DNA of 64,000 bases from Zopfochytrium polystomum. Its lineage: Eukaryota; Chytridiomycota; Chytridiomycetes; Chytridiales; Chytridiaceae. The stretch is taken from contig JAIVFJ010000035.1 in assembly GCA_025765615.1 (NCBI GenBank), positions 124,001-188,000 of the forward strand. The letters are read 5' to 3'. Position numbers and translations under genes: made by a program. Below are positions 15,683 to 27,068 of the stretch, one piece after another. The notes below the pieces were generated by a model, which was given only the letters and a program-made list of their open reading frames with translations, ran no database searches and had not been told where the DNA came from. Position 1 is the first letter of the stretch, and every line of letters starts with the position of its first letter.

Positions 15683-18116
15683 TCACAGGTGCGAGACAGC
15701 CGCGAGCGTCGCGACAGCCGACGCCGCAGCAGTCAGCGCCACGAGCAGCACCGTCGCTCCCGCTCCCGCTCCCGGTACTACCGCCAGAGGCCCTCCACCC
15801 GCTGCCGTCGCCACCACGCTCGCGCGCCCCTCGACGACTTTCTTGCTGCTCTCGCGTTCGCGCTCCGCCGCAGCCGCCGCAGCCGCCGCAGCTGCAGTCG
15901 CTTCAAGCTGTTGCTGCAGCTGCTGGCGTCCTTGTTCAAGCCGCTCCTCGAGCCGAGCGTACGCTTCGTCCGCCTGTCGCAGCAGCTGCTGCGACAGCTG
16001 CTCCTGCATCCGCGCAAAGTTCGCGCTCATTGCCTCCTGCATTGCCAAAAGGACCAATCCAGCTCCTGCTTCGCCGACATTGGCTACGGCATCAGCACCA
16101 GCCGCCGGGCCATTTTCAGCAGTCACCGAAACCACTCTTGTGCCGTTTCCGCCCTCGTTGTGGGCCGCTGTCCGCAACCGCTTGGCGATGGGCTGCGTCG
16201 GCTCCCCTCCCGCAGGGCTTGCCCACAGCGCCAACGGCTCTTGGTGGTCATCCCCGTCGCTGAGGCAGCCCACTTCCTCACCCTTCGCAACCTCCTCCTC
16301 GTCCGCGGGTTGATACTCCTCGTTACAATCACTAGGAATCGACGGCATCACAAGATGTGCCCCGTCGGCGTGAGAGTCTCCAAAGGCAGCAGCATCGCCT
16401 CCTCGGTCATTCTGACACACTTCGTTCACATAGAGCTCTACTTTCTTTGGACTCTTGAAAACAAAAGGCGCGTCCTCCTGCCCGCTTGAATCATCCGTGG
16501 TGCCGTCCTTTCCTAGAGATTCGAACTTTCTCTTGCGGGCGCACGTGATTGGCTCTTCTTCCAACGGTTGCGTTTCCGCAGCAACGTCGCCAAACGAATC
16601 CCATCCAACTCCTTCCTCTTCCTCGCCGTGCATTGCCTCGTGCTCAGCGTCGCCCAACTCTGTTAATGGCTGTCCGAGCTCGAACGGAAAAGTCAGCGAG
16701 TCCAAATCGGCATCGACGGCGTTTGGAGACTCTCCACAGTCCACCCTCATCCCGGAGTCACCATAATTCATGTCTTCGCATTCATAGTCCACAACTTCGG
16801 AGGCCGGGTCGACTACACTCATCTCCACTCCCAAAGACTCGTCATCATTATCAGCTTCCGACTCTGTCCTGTTGTCGTCCTCATTCTCAACGGGATCACA
16901 ATGTACTTCGTCTATTATTGTGGCTTGAGAGTCCATAGACACGTCACCGTCCCCAGATTTGGGTTCTGACTCTTGGAAGGCCTGCAGTAAGATGCCATTC
17001 GAAAAAGGCGGGTAGTTTTTTCGAGTCAAAATCGTTGCGTTATGGCGCGAAAATAAGGCCAAGTGATCGGAGCAATGGTCGTGCGAGGCGGCCACTAGGA
17101 GCTTTCCTCACTGAGCCCACAACCAAATTGATTTAAAGAGAAGAAGGAAAAAAAAAACTCACAGTAATGGGCGAATTCGATGCTGCGCGCAGGCGCTTTG
17201 TCCACACGCCAGACACCGAAGACTGAAGAATAACCGCGCCGGGGAGTGCATTCGTGGTCGTCTCGCTTGGCCTGGGAAGCTCTCTGCGATCGGGCTGGTC
17301 GGGAGGTGACAAGGAGCGGTGCCGCGCGGCCAAACAAGATGGCGCGGGTGGCCGCCCCACCCGCGCCACCGAGGAGGAGGAGGGTTCGGACAAGTCGGAT
17401 GGGGCGGGAGACGACGGGGCCAGCAGCAGCAGCGGTGGCGTCCCCGGCGCATCCACCAGCATCTCGTGGATGGGACGGCCAGTCTTCCGGACAAAGAACT
17501 CCTCGTCGTCGTCGTTGCTGTCGTCGTCGTCGTCGCCGTCGTCGACGGTGCTTGTCCGTCTCCTTTCTCCAAGCTTGCTGGACGCATCTGTGGCGATGGC
17601 GGCGAGCACGGTGCGCGGGGACGGCTGGAATGCCGGGACGGAGAAGCAGTCGTCGCGGAGCGACGCCCGGCTTGGTTCGGCAGACGTGCTCAAGTTGCCG
17701 TTTCCGTCGGCGTCGGCGTCGTCATCGGTGTGCTCGCTGCCGGTCGAAAATCCGGGGGGATGGGCCCTGCCGCTGGCGAGGTAGGAGGAAGACTGTGGTG
17801 GTGCTGGTGGTGGTGGTGCTGGCGGGACGGCGACCGAGGAATGGCGCGACACGGTAAGGTCGTCGTGAGGAGGGCGAGTGCTGCGCGGATTGCTGTTGCG
17901 GCGTCGCCGGCGGCGTTGGCGGCTGCTAGCGCTTGCCACCCCCGTGGACGCTTGGAGCAGGAGCGGATCAAAGGAGGAGGAGGAGGACGAAGAAGAAGAA
18001 GAAGAGGAAGAGGGTGGTGCAAAAGAGGCGCGCAGCTCGGGGGGCAACGACGACGACGACGACGGCGATGACGACGAGGAGAGGAAAGCGGCGGCGGCGG
18101 CGGCGGCGTTGGGCAT
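15683..18116 (-). CDS. unrecognised acidic protein, probably tail-anchored
   Basis: Two exons, 18116-17163 and 17101-15683, joined in phase 0 (donor GTGAGT, 61-bp intron); about 790 residues. I do not recognise a family. The N-terminal exon is Ser- and Asp-rich with polySer and polyAsp tracts. The second exon begins LLVAASHDHCSDHLALFSRHN, is strongly acidic, contains a basic patch ARKRKFESLGK, and then an alpha-helical coiled coil (ARMQEQLSQQLLRQADEAYA onward, about 60 residues). The last ~25 residues are hydrophobic (GATVLLVALTAAASAVATLA) and end three residues before the stop, as in tail-anchored membrane proteins. Start ATG 18116 gives MPNAAAA; no better start is seen. The acceptor at 17102 is a choice that avoids an in-frame TGA. 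Confidence 0.6.
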
Positions 18117-18159
18117 ATTTGCTGGTTTTGCAGTGCACGGTAAGCTGTTCTTGACTTTT

Positions 18160-18163
18160 CCTT

Positions 18164-18194
<31 letters not shown>

Positions 18195-18271
18195 CTCCTT
18201 GGCAGATCTCCTCCGGATTGGTTGGTTGGTTGGTTGGTTGTGGTGGGTGGGAGGCACGGTCATTTTGGAGC

Positions 18272-18352
<81 letters not shown>

Positions 18353-18480
18353 GAGAGAGAGACAGAGAGAGAGAGAGAGGGACAGAGAGAGAGAAAAAGA
18401 GAGAGAGAGACAGACAGACAGAGGGTTGATTCATTCGTTGAACAGAAGAACGAAAAAAAAAAAAAAAAAAAAAAAGTACA
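18160..18480. repeat. T-run, (GA)n array and A-run in the 5' flank of the acidic-protein gene
   Basis: A run of about 30 T (18166-18195), four GTTG units, a GA dinucleotide array with GACAGA interruptions (about 18273-18423) and a run of about 23 A (18453-18475). All lie just upstream of the start codon at 18116. Confidence 0.9.
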
Positions 18481-18559
18481 GTGAGCGGCCAGAAACTCCA
18501 CCGGCAAAGCGTGTTGTTGATCGGCACAAAATGTGGCCCAGCAATGGCTAGCCGACTTT

Positions 18560-19560
18560 CACCCCCATTCATCAAGAAACTGTTTCTTGAGGAACAAACA
18601 TTCTGTTTCCTCTACTTGTTTATCTCTTATCACAGAATTAATTATGTCGCTGTGAGACTACACCAAGGTCTCAGTGATAAAGTCTAGGGATTTTATTCGC
18701 AAAAACAAGCGTACCTGTCATAAAACCGCAAGGATCGGGACCCCTATTATTGCTCCCAGTTCTTTAGTTTCCAAGGCATTATCAAAGTGTATTTGCGGCT
18801 AACCCGTCGTTATTATTGGGCCTGCTTTTACTACTTTTGTCTTAACAGTTTCTGTTGCACCAGGGTTTTCTCAACATATTTTCTTTTTCGGTGACTAACG
18901 AAGACTGCCCGACTGCCTAGGGATGGGGTGCCCTGTCTGTCCTGTCGCTATTAACCGCTCCTGTTGTATTTGAGATTAGGTTCCTAAGATAAAAACCCCT
19001 GTATCAGTAGGGATACTTCGTGGACTAGGCAAGTAGTAGGGTTGAAACACCCCCTAGACAACAGCCCAATAAAGTTAGTTTTAGCCTATTATTTGCTTTC
19101 CCTCACTCTAGGGCCCAGATCCCAGGGTCAAAGGAGTGAGTATAGTCTCACATCGCGCAGGAGGAAAGAACTGGAAATTCCCATTTTGCTGCCTGCTGCA
19201 CCACCAACCACAGCCTGTCTCATTGTCCCAGCAGCCGCCACCCCAATCCACCCAATCACAAGAACCGATTGAAGTTAACGAGAAATTTGCTGTACAGCAG
19301 CTGGCCAAGTTGTATGTGAAATCTGAAGGAACTCAAGTGGTTTCTTTGCCATCATCATCTTCTTCTCAAGCAACCAGAGCTGAAATGGGATGGAGTGAGA
19401 AATTTGCAAGAACACAGCAGGCGCAAAAGGCTGAAGAGGCCGACAAGGCTGATGCAGAGGAAACACATTCGGTCAACAACTCTACCAACTCCAACAAACA
19501 AAATCAGCCTAGCTCAAAAGTAGAGACCTTCTTGTTGGGAAGGCGAAAATTCGGCACACT
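18560..19560. other. AT-richer mobile-element debris, no readable gene
   Basis: Base composition drops sharply in GC relative to the flanking genes. Open frames are short and shifted. A longer frame at 19136-19567 (+) encodes Ser/Gln/Ala-rich sequence with a Lys/Glu-rich helix-like stretch (SEKFARTQQAQKAEEADKA). Its position just upstream of the Fanzor remnant suggests it may be the decayed N-terminal part of that gene, but I see no diagnostic motif. Confidence 0.35.
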
Positions 19561-20280
19561 CTCCTGATTGACTCTGTCATTCAATCCGGGCGTGCAATAG
19601 CGCATTCAAAACGCCTGAATCTCCTCCTTCCAACAAATTATCACAAAGCCGCTATGAGCATTGTCTCAAGTGCGGTGAAATTGCTCAGGACGCTACATCT
19701 TTGGAGCCCACGTTGAGGAAACATATCCATAGCAAGTTGGAGGTACTGGAAAATCTATGGAAGGTCTGCCACAGCAGTTCTGTGCCTGGCACTCAGGCCA
19801 ACTTTGCGGCAGCAGAGAAAGTACGTTCTTGACTGGCAAGTTCCATGGGCGACTACGAGACTGCATTGAAACACCAGGTCTGTCACAAGCTGGAAAGCAG
19901 AAAGCAGTGGCTGGAGGGCAAGATACAGAGAAGGTCAACGGCCTTCACGAAACTGCCATATGTTTTCTTCTCTGCTATAATGTAGTCTTCCTTCCCAAGC
20001 TGGAGGTTGGGCGCTTTTGGCAGCGGAAGGACCGCCGAAACCTACTGCAGTTGTCAAGCAAAGCTTTGCTAGCCCGAGGCATGCAAAGTTTCGCGAGGCA
20101 CTTGAGAAAGCAGCAGCATCTCAGACAGCTCAGTCAGGTCAGGTCACAAAGATTATCGAGGTTGGCAAAGCTTTTATGTCCAAACACTGCTCCAAGTGCG
20201 GTGCCGACAATGACCCTGGAGCAAGCGAGACCTTCCATTGCAGTGATTACAAAGTCACTCTGGATTGCGACAGCTGTTAG
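19561..20280 (+). pseudogene. decayed Fanzor (eukaryotic TnpB-like) nuclease, C-terminal half
   Basis: Three frames read in succession resemble the C-terminal part of TnpB/Fanzor proteins. Frame one ends near 19934 with RKQWLEGKIQR. Frame two (19931-20008) gives VNGLHETAICFLLCYNVVFL followed by PKLEV, like the helix and strand that precede the second RuvC acidic residue. Frame three (20017-20280) gives SPRHAKFREALEKAA, then VGKAFMSKHCSKCG at 20158-20202, then GASETFHC, the family's zinc ribbon. The second CxxC pair is eroded (HCSDYK), and the frame stops at DCDSC where the third RuvC aspartate is expected. The copy therefore has at least two frameshifts and a truncated end and cannot be functional. 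Earlier RuvC motifs were not found. Fanzors are RNA-guided nucleases of mobile elements; family assignment is by motif pattern. Confidence 0.65.
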
Positions 20281-20689
20281 GCAGAACTGACTGGTTAGCA
20301 GCAAGAGGCACAAGACGGACCCGAACCTATTGTGACTGTCAGTTATTGTTCTCACAATGCCCATGGGAGAGCCAGCCACCGCCAATGCAGACCTGGGCGC
20401 TGGCTTGCGCTGATGACAAATACTCTGAGTATTAAGCGGAACAGAAACCCAGTGTCAATAGTTTTCCTCTTCCTCTGCTCAAGCAGATAATATAGGAGAG
20501 GTTTTTACCCTGTGCCAGTCACGCTTGCCAAGCAACTATTACAGCATGCATATCATCATCATCATGTATCAATAATTCATAACAGAGTTTTTCTCTTCCT
20601 CTTGAAGTTGGGGAGAAGGACAACCCACAAACACACATCTCCACTTCACTCACTCCTTCCACTCACTCACTCAGAGTAGACTGTTTACA
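20275..20689 (+). repeat. ~415 bp dispersed repeat, copy 1
   Basis: This stretch recurs almost unchanged at 26653-27068. It starts with TGTTAGG at the last codon of the Fanzor remnant and ends with ACTGTTTACA; flanking sequence differs on both sides. It carries a short ATC array (about 20551-20563). On the reverse strand it contains GGTTCGGGTCC (about 20315-20325), which resembles a Pol III B box. It could be the 3' end of the Fanzor element or an independent short element nested in it. Confidence 0.85.
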
Positions 20690-21005
20690 ACAGCGATGCA
20701 GCTTGGAACATCTTTGTGAATGCCGTCAGCAAGATTCTTCAATCTGAAGAATTTGCAAACACGCAGTGCGTGGAGCCTCATGCGGTGGGCATTCAAGCTT
20801 CAAAGTTGCTTTGAATTGTGTGAATGATTGATGGATCTATAGTGTCCGAGATTTGCTTTGAGCCGACTTTATGGAGCTTGTTAGTACTGCTTCATTCTCA
20901 AGTTTGCGGACCTTTTATCTTTCTGTCGTAAACAATCGTGGCTGTGCGGTTCATTCTAGTTTTTTTTTTCTCTTTCCGTCACTCACAGTAAAAAGAGAAA
21001 TCATA
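20690..21005. other. 3' flank of the DDHD gene
   Basis: Unique AT-richer sequence between the repeat and the stop codon of the DDHD gene. No gene is seen. It probably includes that gene's 3' UTR. Confidence 0.4.
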
Positions 21006-24000
21006 TCACTTGTCGCTCCCCCCCAGCGAAGTTTTAACAATGAAATATATCATGTCCTTGTTCGTCCAGTATGTGAAGTGTGCCTTCATCCCTATCAGGT
21101 ACTGGTGGGCAGCGGGGCGTGCATATATGTGTGTGTGTGTGTTAGTGGTGGTTCGTTTTTTTTTTTTTTTTTTTTTGGTGGTTGGTTGGTTAATCAACAC
21201 CCCCCTCCCACCCCACACAAAGAAACACACTCAAACACACACAAACCTGGTTTATCATGTTGTCCATAATAGACTCTGTAAAAAAGTGATCCATTCGACC
21301 GTGGGGAAGGGCCTTGGCCAGCCGCTCCACGTCTGCCTCGGCCTGATCGCGCTCCTGGTCGCTGAGCCTTGGAGGCATCGCCAACTCTCCGTTGCTGCCG
21401 CCCAATCCCTCCCCTCGGCTTCCGGAAGTCCTTCCGACAGGAGGGCCTCCGCGTCGTTCCTCCTCCGCCTCCCGCGCCACCCGCTCTGAGAGGGTGGTCG
21501 GACGGAAGAATATGTCGCGCCCGTCTTCATCCGCGTCCGGCGGAGTGGTGCCGAGGAGCCGTCCCGCGGCACCAACCTCCTCTCCATGGACGATAATTTG
21601 CTCGCTGCCTGCGGAGGACCCCGACGCGCCACCTCGGATATCTTGCCCTTCGGCCTCTCCTTCCCGCTCCACCTCCTCCTCCTCGTCGTCGTCCTCATCG
21701 TCTGCTTCTGCTTCCTCTTCCTCCTCCTCGTCGAAAACGGGCCCGCCAGAAGCAGCCACGGACTCATCTGATCCGCTAAGTGGTGACAACCCTTCGTTCA
21801 GCGGAGAACGGACTCCCAAAGCTTGCCCTTCTTCCGTGTCGAGTACCGCGTCTTCGACAGAAGCACCTTGTTTTGCGCCAACGCAGTCGGCGTTGTACAC
21901 AGTGCTCGATGCGTCCGATTCTCCTCCCTTTACCGATGCGGTTCCGGCCAATTTCACATGGTCAGCATTTACGCGATCCCGCTCGTCCAACGCCTTGTAC
22001 ACAAGTCTCGCTGCCGGCGAGACATCACGCCTGCTTTTTGGATCGGAACCTTTGGAGGGAGCGGGACTCAGACCAGTCCTCTCCACTTCCTTATCGCTGG
22101 GGACAAAGTCGGCCGACAGTGACGGAGCGAACGGAGAAGCTGGCGTTCCCACCGACGAAGGAGCAGGAACGGGGGAGCTGCGTCCGAGCACCGACGAAGA
22201 TGGCCTTGCCAGAATGTTATTTCCTGATGATATTATTTTGGCGACCCAGTGGTTCAAAGATTTGAAGCCTTTGAAAGCAGACACCGCCTTAAAAAGGGTA
22301 CTGCTCGCTGGTGCTGATGGTGACGTTGTTGGCGCAGACACGGGAGAAGTCGGTTGAGAAAGAGTGGCCGCGGCTACTGCGGGTGCTTCGTTTTCGACGC
22401 TACGGCTGGCAGTGACTCCGTCTTCGGACGTGGGTGTGAAAAGGGTAGCGGGCGTGCTTCCCAAACTGGAGGGGGCGGTGGACTGTCGACTGAAGCCAGG
22501 TATCACAAATCCACCACCAGAACCGTTTTGCTGGTTGACTGAGCCACCGGTACTTGTGGCAAAGTTGTATATGGAGAGGCGTGGCCGAATCGTTATTCGC
22601 GAAAAGTAAGTTCGCGAGTCCTTCCAGGTCGTATCAAAAGCGCGCTGAACTCTTTTGCGCATGCGAGCAGTAGTCTTTGAGGGCCGTTGGAGCAGAACTG
22701 GGGGTATATCGGCAAAAGCAGGGTCATAGAACGGCTCCATCCTGTACCCCTGGTAAATCGGATGTCAAAAGGCAGATGGTCCCAAGACAGAGGAGAAAGG
22801 TTGAATTAGGCACCTGGAAATGCGCGAAAAGTGGGCTGGAACCTACCAAAGGGTCGAAAAAGTGGAAAATGTTGAAATATTTCACTCCTTGAGGCAATTT
22901 GTACGAATCTGGGGTCTGACCACGAAAAACAAAGACACCCCCCAGTGGTGATCCCATGCTGAAAAGATAATCTGGTCGAAAATTCAACGTTGGGTACACT
23001 ATTTCGAAATGCGTCTGAGATTGGGGTATTTCGCGGAGAGATTTGATGCGGGTGTGGTTGGGAAATGGATCAACTTCCACGGCGGACGAGTTGAAAGGTG
23101 ATGTAGCCCCGCCTCCACTTTCTGCGTCTTTGAAAACGGGGTTTTCATGCTGGTTGGCCAAAATGTCATAGCAGATGATCCCGCCGAGGGAGTGGCCCAG
23201 CAGAACGACATTGCCGTGGAACCCTGGGTTTTCCTTCATGTACTTTGCGTGCGCGGCATTCAGAAGGTCTGCGACGATGGCAAGGACATGGGCAGCGTGG
23301 AAACACGAGAAGAAAAAAAGGATGTCGGCAAGGATGTCGTTGGTGAGGTGTCTGAAGAGGGGTGTTGTTGGGAGGGAGATTAGGCTCATCCGCTTTGCGG
23401 TCGACTCCATGCTATGGAGCACGGAATGCCATTCAATCGGAACGACGTCAACCTTTGGCGCATTCTCTGGGGCAAACTCTTCAGTGACAACCTCCTTCAC
23501 GCCGTTTTTGAGGTTAGCGATGCTGACGGCATACCGTCCTAGCTGATCACACGGGCGTGGTTATTATTAATTTTTTTTGGCGTTAACAACGAAAAAATAA
23601 ATAAAATAAAAACAAAAAAAAGAGGAAAATGAAAAGAAACTCACCATCCCCACACTGTCAACTTGATTTCCAATGCCGTGAACTACAAACAGAACAATGT
23701 CAGCCGGCCGCGGCGAGTGGCCTCCGGCAGATGGAGGACGGGAGGTTGGCGGTGCAGGGGGAGGAGCACCACCAGGGTCGGCAGGCTGGGCGACAAGAGG
23801 ATCTGATCTGAGGCCGGGGCCAGCGCTCTGAGGAGACGGCGGCTCAGATGCTCTTGTCGGCGACCCCGAAAGGCGGGCATGTTGGTGGTGTCCTCCACGC
23901 GAGCTAGCCCCTGTTACAGACTGTTGCTGCAACTGTTGCTGTGAGGGTGGTGGTGGTGGCGGTGGCGACGGCGGCGACGGGGAGGACAAGTAAGAGGACG

Positions 24001-24779
24001 CCGAGAGAGCAGCTGAAGCTGGGGAGGAAGAGAGAAACGGAGAGAACAGGCGAGAAGACAGAAATGGGTTCTGCCCCTGAGAGCGAGGAGACGCGAGCGG
24101 AAGCGTTGGGCTTTTTTCATGAAGCATCGCCACGGGAGGAAGGAAGGTGTTGTGGTGGCTCGCAGAGGCAAGGCTTGCGGATGGCTGTGCTGTGGGCGAC
24201 TGGTGCTGCTGCTGCTGCTGCTGAGGCGCAGGAGGGCGTGGAGCGAACTTAGGGCGATGCGCAGCGGCGTGGGCAGCATTCCCTACAGTGGGGGGTGCGG
24301 ACCACGAGAATGGGAAAGAAGGGACTGTGGCTACCGCCGAAGCAGCGGTTGTTGCTGTTGCTGCTGATGACGTTGCTGTAGATGTTGAGGAGGAGGAGGA
24401 GGAGGAGGAGGAGGAGGGGGTGGTGGTGGCGGTGGCGGTGTTGGCGGATGTGGCACTGGCGGGTGTGGGCTGGAGCTGCTGCGGCTCTTGTTTCGATGGC
24501 TGCGGAGGCGGCGGTGACGACGGCGCCGCAGACGACGCGATCGGGCTGGGTGATTGTGGTGTTTGTGGAGGGGGGGGCTGCAGCAGCTGCAACAACAGCA
24601 GGCACGGGAGGAGGAGGAAGGGCAGCGGCTGCGACGGGAACGGGTAGCTGCAGCTGCACCGCGACTCCTCCTCCTCGTGCTACTCCTCCTCCTCCTCCTC
24701 CTCCTCCTCCTCCTCCTCCTCCGCTGCCAGCGACGCCATCGCTGCTGCCGTTTGCAGGCGCCGGCGGTGGCTTCATCAT
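21006..24779 (-). CDS. DDHD-domain phospholipase A1 (PA-PLA1 / iPLA1-gamma family)
   Basis: Four exons: 24779-23645, 23542-22847, 22749-21247, 21101-21006; about 1142 residues. Residues 1-330 are low-complexity Pro/Ser/Gln/Ala. Family landmarks follow in order: DIVLFVVHGIGNQVDSVGM at the first exon end; VVPIEWHSVLHS; the lipase motif LLGHSLGGIICYD (nucleophile Ser) near 23200; MGSPLGGVFVFRG; and YFNIFHFFDPL joined across the 22750-22846 intron to GYRMEPFYDP. The DDHD domain ends with RMDHFFTESIMDN, then KAHFTYWTNKDMIYF in the last exon, supplying the metal-type His and Asp. By family it hydrolyses phosphatidic acid or other phospholipids at ER/Golgi membranes. The first exon is one base too long: an 8-C coding run (24570-24577) must be 7 for the ATG at 24779 to reach the domain frame. 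Confidence 0.88.
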
Positions 24780-24848
24780 TGCGCGCGCCGCGTCTGTGGG
24801 AAAAAGTAATTTTTTTTTGTTCTTTTTTTGGTTCATTGTATGTATACA

Positions 24849-24849
<1 letters not shown>

Positions 24850-24880
<31 letters not shown>

Positions 24881-25098
24881 GAGAGAGAGGGAGAGCGAGA
24901 GAGAGAGAGACTGAGCGAGAGAGAGTGTGTGAGGAGAGAGTGTGAGAGAGACAGAGAGAAAGCGACAGAAGGACGGAGGAGGCTGCATGGCCACGAATCC
25001 TTTTTCTCGAATCCATCGCTACGTGGCTGTGGCTCGGTCCCTGTGTCTCTCTCTCTCACTCTCACTCTCTCACTCCTCACACTCTCTCTCGCTCTCTT

Positions 25099-25140
<42 letters not shown>

Positions 25141-25168
25141 CCTCTCTCTCTCTTTCTCTCTCTCTCTT

Positions 25169-25222
<54 letters not shown>
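24850..25222. repeat. inverted (GA)n / (CT)n arrays
   Basis: A GA-rich arm (about 24850-24962) and a CT-rich arm (about 25043-25222) are separated by about 80 bp of unique sequence. The arms share interruptions when one is reverse-complemented (for example GCGAGAGAGAGTGTG followed by AGGAG), so they look like an inverted duplication and could form a hairpin. They lie directly upstream of the DDHD gene start. Confidence 0.8.
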
Positions 25223-25368
25223 CTTGTCTCTTTCTCTGTCTCTGATATTTTCTTTGTGGGGCATGCACAAAAACAACGTTGCATGGTACTCAGTGCGATG
25301 ATCGGTCCGCCCGCCTGCAAAGAAGAAAAAAAGAAAGGTGGGCCGCCGTGCGATCGGGCCTGCGAGCG

Positions 25369-25445
<77 letters not shown>

Positions 25446-25470
25446 GTCTGTCTGTCTGCCTGCCTGCCCT
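25369..25470. repeat. (CTGT)n tetranucleotide array
   Basis: About two dozen CTGT units with one CTAT and, at the end, CTGC variants. Confidence 0.95.
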
Positions 25471-25559
25471 GCTTTGTCTGTCGTCCGCTTCCCCCGTCCC
25501 GCTGCGTCCGTCCGCCCGTGTCGTTTCGCGCCTTCCGTCCGCGAACGTGCGCATTTGAA

Positions 25560-26650
25560 TCTGCCTGTATTTGTGGCAACATGTACATTATACGTACGAG
25601 CAGTGCGGGACGTGAAAAAGGGAAGCTAACCAGCGGAAATAGCAAGAAACAGGATCTGGCCATGTTAACTTAAGTCACATTTGTGAAGCGTTGTTTGGTC
25701 CAGTCACATTGATAGTCCTCACAACTTCTCAGTTGAAAAACTGTGGGGAATACTACTTTTCCTTGAGGTCACAGGCTCAACAGAAACAAAAACAAACAAA
25801 ACAGCAAGGACAACAGAGTGGGAGGGGAAAGTGGCCAGGTTCCAAAATGTTGAATTCACCTTCTCAAGTCATTCAAGCCCTAAGCGAGGAGTAAGGTGTG
25901 GAAGCACCAGGCACTCCCTTGGTTATGCACCTTTGAGCTATTGGGCCTTTCCCGTTGTGTTTCAAGAGTCTTTACCTTTGTGCTTAGCCTTCTAGTCAGT
26001 TTTGTTTGTTGGATTTTGAGAACAGAGAGCGTCCTGTCATTTGATCATTTGCGGGCAGCTGGCTGCTCCTTTGACGCTGGTGATCTATCCGCCAGATTCA
26101 TCCCATCCCTTTGACACCAGCTACGTCCTTTGTTCGGGCACAGTTTTGGCCTTACTTCCGCCAGGGGTAGTGACATCCACAAAGGCTCACAGGTTGGCAG
26201 GTTTAAACTGCAAACCTAAGCTGAACCAGAAAAATCACAGTTAATATAGCAGGCAAACGGTCAGAGGTTCTCCTTGAGCGTTTCACAGTATGCATTGGGG
26301 GCCTCTGGCGTGATTCAATATCCAGTCTGTGATGGCTGGGTTGGAGAGGCCTACGCTGGTTTCTGTCATGGAAAGGGAAGAAACTCGGGTAGTTTAGTAC
26401 AAATCCAAATTCTTAGAGATTACATTTATTGAAGGTTGGGGTTCCAGTTTGTAAAGATAGTTGAGATTAATGAGGCTGCTTCTCCCAGGGCAGCTATTTA
26501 AAGGGAGATTGGCATTTAAAAAAATAGAGAAAAGAAAAAAGAGAAAGAAAACAATGTTTGAAGAAATGAAAGGAAGGAAGAATGAAAAATTGATGACAAA
26601 GCAACACTGACAAGAGAAAAGATAAGAGAAAAGAAATATTTACAAGATTA
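25560..26650. other. AT-rich accessory region, no recognised gene
   Basis: Short broken frames on both strands, and an A/G-rich stretch (26515-26650) immediately before repeat copy 2. I could not match any translated segment to a known family. Likely decayed mobile-element sequence, judging from its neighbours. Confidence 0.4.
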
Positions 26651-26652
26651 TG

Positions 26653-27068
26653 TGTTAGGTGGAACTGAGTGGTTAGCAGCAAGAGGCACAAGATGGACCT
26701 GAACCTATTGTGACTGTCGGTTATTGTTCTCACGAAGCCCATGGGAGAGCGAGCCACTGCCAATGCAGACCTGGGCGCTGGCTTGCGCTGATGACAAATA
26801 CTCTGAGTATTAAGTGGAACAGAAACCCAGTGTCAATAGTTTTCCTCCTCCTCTGCTCAAGCAGATAGTATAGGAGAGGTTTTCACCCTGTGCCAGTCAC
26901 GCTTGCCTAGCAACTATTACAGCATGCATATCATCATCATCATGTATCAATAATTCATAACAGAGTTTTTTCTCTTTCTCTCCAAGTTGGGGAGAAGGAC
27001 CACCCACAAACACACATCTCCACTTCATTCACTCCTTCCACTCACTCACTCAGAGTAGACTGTTTACA
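26653..27068 (+). repeat. ~415 bp dispersed repeat, copy 2
   Basis: Same orientation and near-identical to 20275-20689, with scattered substitutions and one-base indels. It begins with TGTTAGG and ends with TGTTTACA. There is no Fanzor-like coding sequence upstream of this copy. The reverse-strand GGTTCAGGTCC keeps the B-box-like pattern. Confidence 0.85.

Noticed and set aside
25369..25470. possible CRISPR-like regular array
   Set aside because: It is a simple CTGT tetranucleotide repeat with no spacers, in a eukaryotic genome.
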